The notes under the pieces: generated by a model
Told to the model about the DNA's origin: nothing
The model's input: only the letters and a program-made list of their open reading frames with translations
Databases searched by the model: none
Source of the DNA: Lysinibacillus mangiferihumi
Lineage (GTDB): Bacteria > Bacillota > Bacilli > Bacillales_A > Planococcaceae
DNA length: 64,000 nucleotides
Assembly (NCBI RefSeq): GCF_003049665.1
Contig: NZ_PYWM01000002.1
Coordinates: 248,001-312,000 of the forward strand
Direction: 5' to 3'
Shown here: piece by piece, positions 1 to 7,903 of the stretch
Numbering within the stretch: the first letter of the stretch is position 1
Layout: each line of letters begins with the position of its first letter
Program-made: the position numbers and the translations under genes

Positions 1-333
1 GTTTTAGTACGGGCTTATTATATTCGTTTTGTCCCTGTCAAACAGGTGAAAGATATACCGTACCGTCAAGTAGCTGAAGGACATCAAATACTTGATGTAC
101 GTGATTACAATACAACCGGCTGTTTAGTTTATAATAGTAAGCATATTCCATACGGCTATTTACCACGTTTTTATAAACAAATCGAAAATCGCCCTGTCCA
201 TCTGATAGTAGAGAGTCAAATGGATTTAAATCTGGCTAGCCGCTTTTTACGAAAAAAAGGGTATAGTGTAAATAGCTACACGATGATGAAAAGACCGTGT
301 AAAGTAAAAGGAATGATGTATAAGGAGGTGTAA
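1..333 (+). CDS. Rhodanese-like domain protein (5' end outside window)
   Basis: The frame is open from base 1, so the true start, probably preceded by a membrane anchor as in YqhL-type proteins, lies upstream; an internal GTG at 46 has no good ribosome binding site. The visible part has the rhodanese core: an LDVRDY strand, HIPYG in place of the usual HIxGA, and a C-terminal ASRFLRKKGY helix. The position where active sulfurtransferases carry the catalytic Cys loop reads IVESQMD, without Cys, so sulfur transfer by the usual mechanism is unlikely. A Cys occurs near the C terminus (KRPCKV). It ends 3 bases before the histidine kinase start, so the two are probably co-transcribed. Family call is fairly sure; function is not. 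Confidence 0.7.
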   Translation, partial: VLVRAYYIRFVPVKQVKDIPYRQVAEGHQILDVRDYNTTGCLVYNSKHIPYGYLPRFYKQIENRPVHLIVESQMDLNLASRFLRKKGYSVNSYTMMKRPCKVKGMMYKEV

Positions 334-336
334 AGT

Positions 337-1371
337 ATGCATTCCCAGCTACAAAATGAGTATTTACAGCAAATTTATGAGCATATTCAAGATGGGATTA
401 TTATTATGAAGGAAAGCAGGGAAATCATTATGATGAACCCTGCTGCACAACGCTTAACTGGTTGGCAAAAAGGTGATTTTGTGCCGTATTGTTCTTATTG
501 TATGACTCGTAAAAGGGAGCAGAGTGAACCAACATGCTATTTAATTGCAAACAATGAAGTGCCTTCATTTTTATCGGAAATGCCCATTTATCATGGTCGA
601 AAGATTGATGTCGAAATGAGCACAGCCGCTATTTATGCTAATGAAAATACAGGGGAAACAGAATATTTACTTGTCTTACGTGATCAAGAAACATTAAAAA
701 AAGCACAAGAGGCTGCCATTAATAAAAAAATGATTCGAGCATTAATCGAAGCAAAGGAATCAGAACATAAACGCTTAGCGCAAGAACTACATGATGGAGT
801 TGGCCAATCTTTATTTTCGGTATCTATTGCGCTACAAGCGATTGAATCTTTTGTACAAGATAATGCGCAGTTGAATGAGTACATTTCCGAGGTGCGTGCG
901 GAACTGCAAAAAGTTATGAATGACATTAACGCATACTCTCACCAATTACGACCGCACAGTTTAGATCAATTAGGCTTAGAGCCGACTATTCAGGCGACAA
1001 TTGATGCGATAAAAAAACAAATAACGGGTTTGGATATTCAATTAACGACACGTGGTCTTGATCGATGTGACCCAGCAGTTGAGATTAATTTATATCGGAT
1101 TACACAAGAAGCATTGCATAACATTATTAAATATGCAAAAGCAACCCAAGTGCATATCCATATTAAAAAGGACAACACCCATATTTATATGACCATTCAA
1201 GATAACGGGATTGGCTTTGAACGGGACAAGATTCAAAATGCAGGGCTAGGGTTAAAGCATATGGAGGAACGGGTCGATCAGTTGGGTGGTACTTGTTCAA
1301 TTTTGTCAAAAGTAGGACAAGGGACATGTATCGATATCGTCATTCCAAGATGGAGGCCGCAACATGATTAA
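337..1371 (+). CDS. PAS-domain sensor histidine kinase, NreB/NarX-like (HisKA_3)
   Basis: This is the sensor of a two-component system, predicted cytosolic because no membrane segment is visible. Residues 10-115 form a PAS domain; within it Cys52, Cys55 and Cys67 form a C-x2-C-x11-C cluster. NreB, the staphylococcal oxygen sensor, uses C-x2-C-x11-C-x2-C to hold a [4Fe-4S] cluster; here the fourth position is Ile. Residues 140-205 are a HisKA_3 dimerisation/phosphorylation domain with the phospho-acceptor His152 in LAQELHDGVGQ, followed by an HATPase_c domain with DNGIGFE near residue 290. A strong AAGGAGGTG lies before the ATG. The stop overlaps the regulator start by 8 bases. A redox or metal signal is inferred from the cysteines and the rhodanese/TauE neighbours, not shown. 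Confidence 0.88.
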   Translation: MHSQLQNEYLQQIYEHIQDGIIIMKESREIIMMNPAAQRLTGWQKGDFVPYCSYCMTRKREQSEPTCYLIANNEVPSFLSEMPIYHGRKIDVEMSTAAIYANENTGETEYLLVLRDQETLKKAQEAAINKKMIRALIEAKESEHKRLAQELHDGVGQSLFSVSIALQAIESFVQDNAQLNEYISEVRAELQKVMNDINAYSHQLRPHSLDQLGLEPTIQATIDAIKKQITGLDIQLTTRGLDRCDPAVEINLYRITQEALHNIIKYAKATQVHIHIKKDNTHIYMTIQDNGIGFERDKIQNAGLGLKHMEERVDQLGGTCSILSKVGQGTCIDIVIPRWRPQHD

Positions 1372-1999
1372 AATATTACTTGTCGATGACCATGTTTTAA
1401 TACGGAAGGGCATTGCGCTCCTTTTAGGGAATTATTCGGATATGACAGTTGTAGGAGAGGCAAGTGATGGAGAAGAGGCGATTCAGCTTGCCTACCAGAC
1501 TGAGCCGAATGTGATTTTAATGGATATATCGATTCCAAATGGGTTGGACGGATTTACTGCGACAAAGGAAATTAAAAAAAATTTACCTGACACAAAAATA
1601 ATTATGCTGACAATGCATAATGAGATAGCCTATATTCAACAGGCGATGGAAGTAGGAGCAGATGGCTATATTTTAAAAAATAGTCAAGGTGGCGAAATGT
1701 ACGAAGCGATTCAAAGTGTCTATACAGGCCGTCGCTACTATGAAGTGGGCTTACCAAAAGGTCAACTAGAAAAGTTATTTAAGAAAAAAGGTAAAAACAA
1801 TGCGGATATCTTATCTACACGTGAGCAGGAAATTGTTCGATTAACCATTTTAGGATTTACGAATATGCAAATTTCAGAAAAGCTATTTATTAGTGCTAAA
1901 ACGGTAGAAAACCATAAAGCCAACATCATGCAAAAGCTAAATTTAAAAAGCAAGGCAGAGCTTATTCAATACGGTATTACAAATAAGTATATTACGTAG
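1364..1999 (+). CDS. NarL/NreC-type response regulator
   Basis: DNA-binding response regulator and partner of the overlapping kinase gene. The receiver domain (about 1-120) has the acidic pocket Asp8/Asp9, phospho-acceptor Asp54 in VILMDIS and the conserved Lys in ILKN. The C terminus (about 145-205) is a LuxR-type helix-turn-helix with LSTREQEIVRL and the recognition region ISAKTVENHKANIMQKL. Length of 211 residues is normal for the NarL family. The targets are unknown; the TauE/SafE gene downstream, separated by a terminator, is a reasonable candidate. Confidence 0.9.
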   Translation: MIKILLVDDHVLIRKGIALLLGNYSDMTVVGEASDGEEAIQLAYQTEPNVILMDISIPNGLDGFTATKEIKKNLPDTKIIMLTMHNEIAYIQQAMEVGADGYILKNSQGGEMYEAIQSVYTGRRYYEVGLPKGQLEKLFKKKGKNNADILSTREQEIVRLTILGFTNMQISEKLFISAKTVENHKANIMQKLNLKSKAELIQYGITNKYIT

Positions 2000-2093
2000 C
2001 ATACATGGGCTGCCCAATAAAGTCTTTTTCTTTCTAAAGTCTGACGTTTTGTAATGGAACAACCATCTATATATCTATCCCTGAGCGATAAAG

Positions 2094-2125
2094 CGATCTG
2101 CTTTATCGCTTTTTCTATGCTAGGG
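2094..2125 (+). terminator. Rho-independent terminator after the two-component operon
   Basis: An 11-bp perfect stem (AGCGATAAAGC pairing with GCTTTATCGCT) around a 5-nt loop is followed by a T run. It closes the rhodanese/kinase/regulator transcript. Confidence 0.85.
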
Positions 2126-2193
2126 TGTTATACCTACCGTTTTCCTCCTCTTGTTAATTTTCGACAATAAATAATTGCCTTTTCTTCTGAAGG

Positions 2194-2211
2194 ATAGGGG
2201 CTTCCCCCTAT
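2194..2211. promoter_or_regulatory. Inverted repeat upstream of TauE/SafE gene, possible operator
   Basis: ATAGGGG-CTTC-CCCCTAT is a 7-bp perfect inverted repeat about 60 bp before the exporter start. G/C-tract palindromes with AT ends recall CsoR/CstR-type operators, whose family includes persulfide sensors that control TauE genes, but the arrangement differs from the published consensus and no csoR-like gene is visible here. It lacks a T tail, so an operator is preferred over a terminator. Confidence 0.35.
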
Positions 2212-2271
2212 ATTTTTAAAGCAATTCACACTCTATACTTAAAGAAAATAAGGTAGAAAGAAGGTGTGACG

Positions 2272-3048
2272 GTGGAGTTTTCATTCATCGTTGTCATATT
2301 TTTAATTGGTTTTGTTGGATCATTCGTATCAGGAATGGTAGGCGTTGGGGGATCCATTATTAAATACCCTATGCTTTTATATATTCCACCATTATTTGGG
2401 CTAGCAGCTTTCAGTGCACATGAAGTATCCGGTATTAGTGCTATTCAAGTGTTTTTTGCATCGATTGCAGGAGTATGGGCATATCGCAAAAGTGGCTATT
2501 TAAACAAATCGCTAATTCTTAATATGGGTACGGCAATTTTAATAGGTAGCTTCATCGGTAGTTTTGGATCCAGCATGTTACCAGAAGCAGCAGTAAATAT
2601 TGTATATGGTGTTTTAGCCTTAATTGCTGCTGTTATGATGTTTATTCCGAAAAAGCAAATTGACGATAAGCAGCTAGATCAGATTACATTTAGTAAACCA
2701 TTAGCAGCGGGTTTAGCGTTTGTCGTTGGGATTGGTTCAGGGATTGTTGGAGCAGCAGGTGGATTTTTATTAGTACCAATCTTACTTGTTGTCTTGAAAA
2801 TCCCAACACGTATGACGATTGCCACTAGCTTAGCGATAACATTTATTTCATCAATTGGTGGAACAGTAGGGAAAATTATGACAGGTCAAATCGACTATGG
2901 ACCAGCAGCAATCATGATTGTGGCAAGTTTACTTGCAGCTCCACTTGGCGCAAAAATAGGCGGCAAGCTCAATACAAAAGCACTACAAGCGATTTTAGCA
3001 GTATTAATTTTAGGTACAGCTATTAAAACATGGTTAGATATTTTGTAA
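2272..3048 (+). CDS. TauE/SafE family sulfite/sulfur-anion exporter
   Basis: Integral membrane protein of about 258 residues with roughly eight hydrophobic segments and the two internally similar halves of the TauE/SafE family: the glycine-rich GMVGVGGSIIKYP near the N terminus and GIGSGIVGAAGGFLLVP in the middle. Family members export sulfite, sulfoacetate or other sulfur-containing anions. The start is set at GTG 2272 because AAAGAAGG ends 7 bases before it; a GTG six bases upstream would sit almost on the Shine-Dalgarno. Position after a rhodanese-like gene and a Cys-containing sensor fits a sulfur-related role, but the substrate cannot be read from sequence. Confidence 0.85.
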   Translation: MEFSFIVVIFLIGFVGSFVSGMVGVGGSIIKYPMLLYIPPLFGLAAFSAHEVSGISAIQVFFASIAGVWAYRKSGYLNKSLILNMGTAILIGSFIGSFGSSMLPEAAVNIVYGVLALIAAVMMFIPKKQIDDKQLDQITFSKPLAAGLAFVVGIGSGIVGAAGGFLLVPILLVVLKIPTRMTIATSLAITFISSIGGTVGKIMTGQIDYGPAAIMIVASLLAAPLGAKIGGKLNTKALQAILAVLILGTAIKTWLDIL

Positions 3049-3105
3049 GTAGTGAAGGTTAAAAATTACATGCTCGCAATGCAACGAGTGGTGATGATGC
3101 CACAA

Positions 3106-3143
3106 CCAGATGCTCATTAGATATGAGTATCTGGGCTTTTTTT
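3106..3143 (+). terminator. Rho-independent terminator after TauE/SafE gene
   Basis: CCAGATGCTCAT pairs with ATGAGTATCTGG (one G-T pair) around a 5-nt loop, followed by a run of Ts. Confidence 0.85.
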
Positions 3144-3305
3144 ATATAGGAATAATGAAGGTGGAAAAAGCGTTTTTTCAGGTAGGAGCGGACTGCTCGA
3201 TGCCTATCCCAGTCGCTGATGGCTTTTTACGTTAAATTTTCAAGTGAAACATGTCCCTATTTTTACAAATAGCTGTATATATTGTGTAGAAAGGGGGTGT
3301 TACGG

Positions 3306-3530
3306 ATGGCAAAAACCCAATTATTAGATGCATCACTTCGCTTAAAGTATGTGGTGGGACATACTGAAACAAATAAGCCGCAATTTGTAATTAAAACCTA
3401 CCGTAATGTAAACGACACGCATACACCAACAGCGTTAGTAACGGTAGCGAAAGCGATTGCGAGTCTTTCATCAAAGCCACTTGACAGTATTAGTAAGCAA
3501 GAAATAACAGAATTGTCGTCATTACAATAA
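3306..3530 (+). CDS. DUF1659 family small protein
   Basis: A 74-residue soluble protein that fits the DUF1659 family, which in Bacilli is regularly found directly before a DUF2922 gene, as here. The ATG at 3306 is chosen because AAAGGGGGTG precedes it at good spacing. Visible features are a basic N terminus (MAKTQLLDASLRLKY), a central YRNVNDTHTP turn and a C-terminal helix. No catalytic motif or signal peptide is visible, and the family has no established function. It is the first gene of a small DUF1659-DUF2922-YvrJ group. Confidence 0.82.
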   Translation: MAKTQLLDASLRLKYVVGHTETNKPQFVIKTYRNVNDTHTPTALVTVAKAIASLSSKPLDSISKQEITELSSLQ

Positions 3531-3547
3531 AAAAGGAGGTAGGACTG

Positions 3548-3766
3548 ATGGCAAAAGTTTTAGAGTTGCAATTTAATACAGCATTAGGAAAAACGGCGAC
3601 GATTGCCATTGATGAACCGAAGCCACATGTCACATCTGCTGAAATTCAACAAGTAATGCAAACAATCATCATGAGTAATGTATTTGGTGGACAAGCGGGT
3701 GCTTTGGTTGGCATAAAAGGTGCACGCATGATTGATCGTCAAGTTTCAGAGTTTAACATGAACTAA
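3548..3766 (+). CDS. DUF2922 family small protein
   Basis: A 72-residue protein of the DUF2922 family, starting 17 bases after the DUF1659 gene with AAAGGAGG before the ATG, so the pair is an operon. The sequence shows a beta-rich N-terminal part (LELQFNTALGKTATIAIDEPK) and a helix (TSAEIQQVMQTIIMSNVF) followed by a short GGQAGALVGIKGARMIDRQV segment. Function is not established for the family; constant pairing with DUF1659 suggests that the two products act together. Confidence 0.82.
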   Translation: MAKVLELQFNTALGKTATIAIDEPKPHVTSAEIQQVMQTIIMSNVFGGQAGALVGIKGARMIDRQVSEFNMN

Positions 3767-3774
3767 TGAATGAC

Positions 3775-3808
3775 ATGGTCTTTGCAGTCGTTGCAAAGAC
3801 CATTTTTA
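3775..3808 (+). terminator. Rho-independent terminator after DUF2922 gene
   Basis: An 11-bp perfect stem (ATGGTCTTTGC with GCAAAGACCAT), 7-nt loop and T5 tail. It lies between the DUF2922 and YvrJ genes, so YvrJ may be made by read-through or from its own promoter. Confidence 0.85.
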
Positions 3809-3842
3809 AGACAAGCAAAGCATGTCGAAAGGAGAGGGCAGT

Positions 3843-3965
3843 ATGGAACAATGGCTGACAATGTTATCTGATATTGGTTTTCCTATCCTCATGTCGTTTT
3901 ACTTATTACATCGAGTAGAGGTTAAGCTTGATGCGATTCATGATGTGATTGTTTCACTTAAGTGA
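3843..3965 (+). CDS. YvrJ-family small membrane protein
   Basis: A 40-residue protein. It has one hydrophobic segment near the N terminus (IGFPILMSFYLLHRVE) and a short amphipathic C-terminal helix (KLDAIHDVIVSLK), matching the YvrJ family in length and pattern. AAAGGAGAGG precedes the ATG. YvrJ genes commonly follow DUF1659/DUF2922 genes in Bacilli, which supports the call. The role is unknown; a single-pass membrane peptide is the simplest reading. Confidence 0.78.
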   Translation: MEQWLTMLSDIGFPILMSFYLLHRVEVKLDAIHDVIVSLK

Positions 3966-4067
3966 AGTTGACTTCACAAAGATGTACGAAAGCTGTCACG
4001 ACAGGTAGTTGTCAACGCTTACATCATTCGATAAGATGGGGGTAGTGTAAGTAGGGAGTGTGTAAAG

Positions 4068-4676
4068 ATGAAAAATAAAGTAATGGGGTTTGTATTACTA
4101 TTGACTTTAGTAACTGTACTTAGTGCGTGCGGGAACGCAAAGTTTAAAGCTGATTATAGTTTGGAAATGCAGGATTTTGAACATATTAATCAACGAGGAG
4201 AAACTGTTTCACTAGACAGTTTAAAAGGGAAACCTTGGTTGGGCATGTATATATTTACGAATTGTAATTCAGTTTGTCCACCAATGACGTTTAACATGAC
4301 GCAAGTGCAAGAAAAGCTGAAGAAAAAAGGGATAGAGGATTATAATATTGTCGCTTTTTCAGTAGACCCTGAGGTGGATACGCCGGAAGTACTAGCTGAT
4401 TATTTAACGAGATACACTGTACCTGACGAATCTAAATGGAATCTCCTTACAGGATATTCACAGTCATATATTGAGCAATATGCAGTGAAGTCAACAAAAT
4501 TACTTGTCAAAGACGATCCGAATTCAGACCAAGTAATCCACGGTATTCAGTTTTTCTTAGTGGATAAAGACGGAATTCTTGTAAAACAATATGACGGATA
4601 CGCAAAAGATGCAAACGATGTTCCAATCGATACAATTGTTTCGGATTTAGAAACGTATATAGATGAAAACTTATAA
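4068..4676 (+). CDS. Sco1/SenC-family lipoprotein, copper chaperone for cytochrome oxidase
   Basis: Membrane-anchored thioredoxin-fold protein that delivers copper to the CuA site of cytochrome c oxidase (BsSco/YpmQ in B. subtilis). The N terminus is a lipoprotein signal with lipobox LSAC (Cys21). The copper ligands are visible: Cys66 and Cys70 in NCNSVCPP and His158 in VIHGIQFF. FSVDPEVDTPEVLADY is the typical Sco region between them. At 202 residues it has normal length. It stands alone between terminators, with GTAGGGAG before the ATG. Confidence 0.9.
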   Translation: MKNKVMGFVLLLTLVTVLSACGNAKFKADYSLEMQDFEHINQRGETVSLDSLKGKPWLGMYIFTNCNSVCPPMTFNMTQVQEKLKKKGIEDYNIVAFSVDPEVDTPEVLADYLTRYTVPDESKWNLLTGYSQSYIEQYAVKSTKLLVKDDPNSDQVIHGIQFFLVDKDGILVKQYDGYAKDANDVPIDTIVSDLETYIDENL

Positions 4677-4682
4677 CATGAT

Positions 4683-4718
4683 AAGCTAGTGCTACATTGA
4701 CATAGCACTAGCTTTTTT
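4683..4718 (+). terminator. Rho-independent terminator after the sco gene
   Basis: AAGCTAGTGCTA pairs with TAGCACTAGCTT around an 8-nt loop, followed by a T6 tail. Confidence 0.88.
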
Positions 4719-4738
4719 GTAGCATGATGACAATACTT

Positions 4739-4830
4739 CGCGGGTATTTAAGGTTAAATCGCGGGTATTTCATGATTTTTCGCGGGTATTCAGTGGTAAA
4801 TCGCGGGTAAAACCATGCTTTCCGCGGGTA
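4739..4830. repeat. Five-unit 21-bp-period intergenic repeat, array A
   Basis: CGCGGGTA occurs at 4739, 4760, 4781, 4802 and 4823: exactly every 21 bp, with 13 variable AT-rich bases between copies. The bases just around the core are partly kept (T before, TT or AA after). It lies between the sco terminator and the next gene. Stop codons interrupt both strands, so it is not a coding repeat. The same core and period recur at 24640-24731, and a related core at 51138-51234. Confidence 0.9.
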
Positions 4831-4888
4831 TTAACTTGTATCCACAGAGAAATGGTTTGAGAATTGGACAAGGGGGAGGTAGTTAGAA

Positions 4889-5416
4889 ATGAGCATAGGG
4901 GAAACATATTTAAAAGCTGTACGAGAAAGATTTAAAACGATTAAAGCGGACGGGGATAAAGCGATTGCACAATTAGATATTGAGCAATTGCACTGGGCTT
5001 TCAATGAAGAGTCCAATAGTATTGCAGTCATTGTCAAACATGTAAGTGGCAACATGATTTCAAGATGGACAGACTTTTTAACGACAGATGGAGAAAAAAC
5101 AACAAGAAATCGTGATGAAGAATTTATTGATAGTATTGATACTAAAGAAGAGCTACTAACTATTTGGGAAAAGGGTTGGCAAGTCTTCTTAGATTCACTA
5201 TTGAGCTTAACCGAGATGGATTTAATGGCACATGTCTTCATAAGAGGGCAACAACATACAGTGATAGATGCGATAGAAAGACAGATGGCACATTATGCAG
5301 CACATGTTGGACAAATTGTCTATGTTGGGAAGCAAATAAAAGGGGAAGAATGGAAAACATTGAGTATTCCAAGAGGACAATCGCAGCTATTTACAGAAGC
5401 GATGAAAAAAAGCTAA
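4889..5416 (+). CDS. DinB-superfamily protein, DUF1572 type
   Basis: A 175-residue four-helix-bundle protein of the DinB/YfiT superfamily. The DUF1572-type features are the N-terminal RERFKTIKADGDKAIAQL, the helix with IVKHVSGNMISRW, and the C-terminal HYAAHVGQIVYVGK, where the histidines match the three-His metal site of the superfamily. Related enzymes include bacillithiol S-transferases and thiol-dependent isomerases, but most DUF1572 members have no known substrate. GGGGGAGG before the ATG supports the start. Single gene, closed by a terminator. Confidence 0.8.
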   Translation: MSIGETYLKAVRERFKTIKADGDKAIAQLDIEQLHWAFNEESNSIAVIVKHVSGNMISRWTDFLTTDGEKTTRNRDEEFIDSIDTKEELLTIWEKGWQVFLDSLLSLTEMDLMAHVFIRGQQHTVIDAIERQMAHYAAHVGQIVYVGKQIKGEEWKTLSIPRGQSQLFTEAMKKS

Positions 5417-5459
5417 TTTTTAATTTTCAAAATTGTTTGGGTGTCAGGCACCAAAAAAG

Positions 5460-5498
5460 CGCCATTCCTTCAAGTAATCCTTGAGGGAATGGCGTTTT
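5460..5498. terminator. Bidirectional terminator between DinB-like and symporter genes
   Basis: CGCCATTCC-T-TCAAG pairs with CTTGA-G-GGAATGGCG around a 5-nt loop, with A-rich sequence before and TTTT after, so it can serve both converging genes. The motif GGTGTCAGGCACC (5440-5452), a near-palindrome scattered through many Bacillaceae genomes, lies just before it. Confidence 0.8.
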
Positions 5499-5499
5499 C

Positions 5500-6897
5500 T
5501 TATGATCGATGATCTTCCCAACAGTCTGTATTTTTCAAACCAGGGATGGACTTTGCGTAAAATACAGGATTTTTGCCTGCTTTTCGTTGTAGTGTAAAAT
5601 CATCTAATACACGGAAAGCTATTTTACCAAGTATCATAATTACCGTAATATTGATGAGCGCCATAAGACCCATAAATAAATCCGCTAAGTTCCAAACAAG
5701 TTGAACTTGCGCTACTGAGCCGAACATTACCATGGCCAGCACAAGTAGACGATAAACGGTCATCCAGCTTTTATGAGCATTGATAAACTCAATATTGGAT
5801 TCACCGTAATAATAGTTACCAATAACAGAACTGAATGCGAAGAAAATAATACTAATGGCGATAAAATAAGGAGCCCAGTCGCCAACATGCACTGCTAGAG
5901 AATTTTGTGTAAGAACGATTCCGTTACTTTCACCAGTTTTATATAAGCCCGCTAAAATAATGATAAATGCAGTGGCAGAACAAATCATAATTGTATCAAA
6001 AAATACGCCTAAACTTTGCACAAGTCCTTGTTTAGCAGGATGTGATGTATTGGCAGTTGCTGCTGCATTCGGCACACTCCCCATACCAGCTTCATTTGAA
6101 AATAAGCCTCGACGAACACCTTGCATAATGGCTACCCCAATGGCACCGCCAGCAGCTTCTTGAAGGCCGAACGCTTGAGAGAAAATAAGTTTAAACACAG
6201 TTGGGATTTCCCCTAAATTTGTTACAACGACATAAAGTGCAACGAGTAAATAAAAGACGGCCATTACAGGTACAATTACTTGTGTAAATTTAACAATTCT
6301 ATGTACACCACCGAAAATAATCATAGCCGTTAACACTACTAATACAATGCCGATAATAAATGGTCTAATATTAAATGCTTCACCTACAGAAGTCGCAATC
6401 GTATTAGACTGTACTGCGTTAAAAATAAAGCCAAAGCTCAATGTTAAAAGGATACTAAAAACAATTCCTAATTTTCTATGACCTAATGCCTTTTCTATAT
6501 AATAGGCAGGGCCACCACGAAAAGTATCGCCGTCTTTTACTTTATACACTTGAGCAAGTGTACTTTCAATAAAAGCGGTTGCCATACCAAGAATGGCAAT
6601 AACCCACATCCAAAATACGGCACCAGGACCACCGACACCTATCGCAAGTGCAACACCTGTTATATTACCCGTACCTACACGAGACGCTGCGCTAATCGTG
6701 AACGCTTGGAACGGAGAAACCCCCGACTCACCATCTCTTTTTTCTGTTATTAAACGAAACATTTCTGGGAAAAGACGTATTTGTACAAATTTAGAGCCAA
6801 ATGAAAAATATAATCCAGCAGCTAATAATAATATGATTAAAAGATACGTCCATAGAATATTATTTGTATTATCTACTATATTTGATATCCACTCCAT
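5500..6897 (-). CDS. Alanine/glycine:cation symporter (AGCS family)
   Basis: Sodium- or proton-coupled amino-acid uptake protein of 465 residues with about ten or eleven membrane segments. Family signatures are the N-terminal GVSPFQAFTISAASRVGTGNITGVALAI, the GGPGAVFWMW segment and GLFSNEAGMGSVPNAAATA in the middle, which matches the AGCS core motif. AlsT/DagA-type members carry alanine or glycine, including D-alanine. The ATG follows AAAGGAGGAA on the minus strand. The nearby racemase and muropeptide genes make D-alanine uptake plausible, but no residue here decides it. Confidence 0.9.
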   Translation of the reverse strand: MEWISNIVDNTNNILWTYLLIILLLAAGLYFSFGSKFVQIRLFPEMFRLITEKRDGESGVSPFQAFTISAASRVGTGNITGVALAIGVGGPGAVFWMWVIAILGMATAFIESTLAQVYKVKDGDTFRGGPAYYIEKALGHRKLGIVFSILLTLSFGFIFNAVQSNTIATSVGEAFNIRPFIIGIVLVVLTAMIIFGGVHRIVKFTQVIVPVMAVFYLLVALYVVVTNLGEIPTVFKLIFSQAFGLQEAAGGAIGVAIMQGVRRGLFSNEAGMGSVPNAAATANTSHPAKQGLVQSLGVFFDTIMICSATAFIIILAGLYKTGESNGIVLTQNSLAVHVGDWAPYFIAISIIFFAFSSVIGNYYYGESNIEFINAHKSWMTVYRLLVLAMVMFGSVAQVQLVWNLADLFMGLMALINITVIMILGKIAFRVLDDFTLQRKAGKNPVFYAKSIPGLKNTDCWEDHRS

Positions 6898-7186
6898 TTA
6901 TATTCCTCCTTTTTTTAATAAGTTTTAGTCTACACTCTTTTTTTATAAAATATCAAATTTTTAAAAATTCTTAATAATAAAAAGATATTTTTCTCGAAAT
7001 GATTTGCTGTGTGGTGGTAATATATAGAAAAGGTAAAGTGGATACAGTTCACCGTTGCGGTAACACAATACTTTTTCCAAATTAGTATTCAACTTGCTTT
7101 TTCTTTTATACCTTTAATTTGAATACTTGAAAATGTATCGAGAGCAGTTTATTTAAAAATGACGATTAATAGAGGGAGTGGATGAT

Positions 7187-7879
7187 GTGAAAACGATTGG
7201 CTTAATTGGTGGTATGAGCTGGGAATCTTCAGCTATGTATTATCGCCTTTTAAATGAGCAAGTGAAGCAACAATTGGGTGGTTTACATTCGGCAAAATGC
7301 ATTTTATATAGTGTCGATTTTCAAGAAATTGAATACTATCAAGCAAATGAACAATGGCAAAATGCAGGAGAAATACTAGGAGAGGCTGCTTGGTCTTTAG
7401 AAAAAGCAGGTGCCGATTTCATTGTGATCTGTACGAATACAATGCATAAGGTCATAGAATTTATGGAAGCGCGTTTGACTATTCCAATTTTACATATTGC
7501 CGATGCAACAGCCGTTCAAATTCAACAGGCTGGTCTACAAACGATTGCGTTGCTTGGCACAAAATATACGATGGAGCAAGATTTTTATAAACATAGAATT
7601 GAACAGTTTGGCATAAATGTAATGGTGCCAAACGCTGATGAACGAACAATGGTTAATCAAATTATTTATGAGGAATTATGTTTAGGGAAGATTGAACCAA
7701 CTTCAAAAGAAACCTATTTACAAATTATTGAGCGCCTTGTGAAATCAGGTGCGCAAGGAATTATTTTAGGTTGTACGGAGATTGGTTTACTAATACAACA
7801 AGAAGATGTCCAAATCCCTGTTTTCGACACGACTATTATTCATGCGCTTGCTGCTGTAAATCATGCATTAAAAGAGTAA
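7187..7879 (+). CDS. Aspartate/glutamate racemase family protein (RacX-like)
   Basis: PLP-independent two-cysteine amino-acid racemase. The N terminus has TIGLIGGMSWESSAMYY, the hallmark of the RacX/YgeA group; the two catalytic cysteines are seen in VICTNTMHK (about residue 82) and LGCTEIGLL (about residue 195). RacX of B. subtilis makes non-canonical D-amino acids, with broad specificity. The start is placed at GTG 7187 because AGAGGGAG ends 8 bases upstream; a GTG at 7178 overlaps that site. It is followed after 24 bases by a P1-family aminopeptidase, so the two are an operon. Confidence 0.88.
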   Translation: MKTIGLIGGMSWESSAMYYRLLNEQVKQQLGGLHSAKCILYSVDFQEIEYYQANEQWQNAGEILGEAAWSLEKAGADFIVICTNTMHKVIEFMEARLTIPILHIADATAVQIQQAGLQTIALLGTKYTMEQDFYKHRIEQFGINVMVPNADERTMVNQIIYEELCLGKIEPTSKETYLQIIERLVKSGAQGIILGCTEIGLLIQQEDVQIPVFDTTIIHALAAVNHALKE

Positions 7880-7903
7880 AAAGCATTGAGAAGGGGTGAA
7901 AAA

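Noticed and set aside
4739..4830. 21-bp arrays as CRISPR
   Set aside because: Repeat core is only about 8-12 bp with 9-13 bp spacers, far below CRISPR sizes, and no cas genes are present.
4831..5241. Minus-strand frame opposite the DinB-like gene
   Set aside because: Low-complexity Ser/Leu sequence, no start signal; shadow of the DUF1572 gene.
5440..5452. GGTGTCAGGCACC as an operator
   Set aside because: The near-palindrome is a widely scattered Bacillaceae motif and sits between converging genes, where an operator makes little sense.
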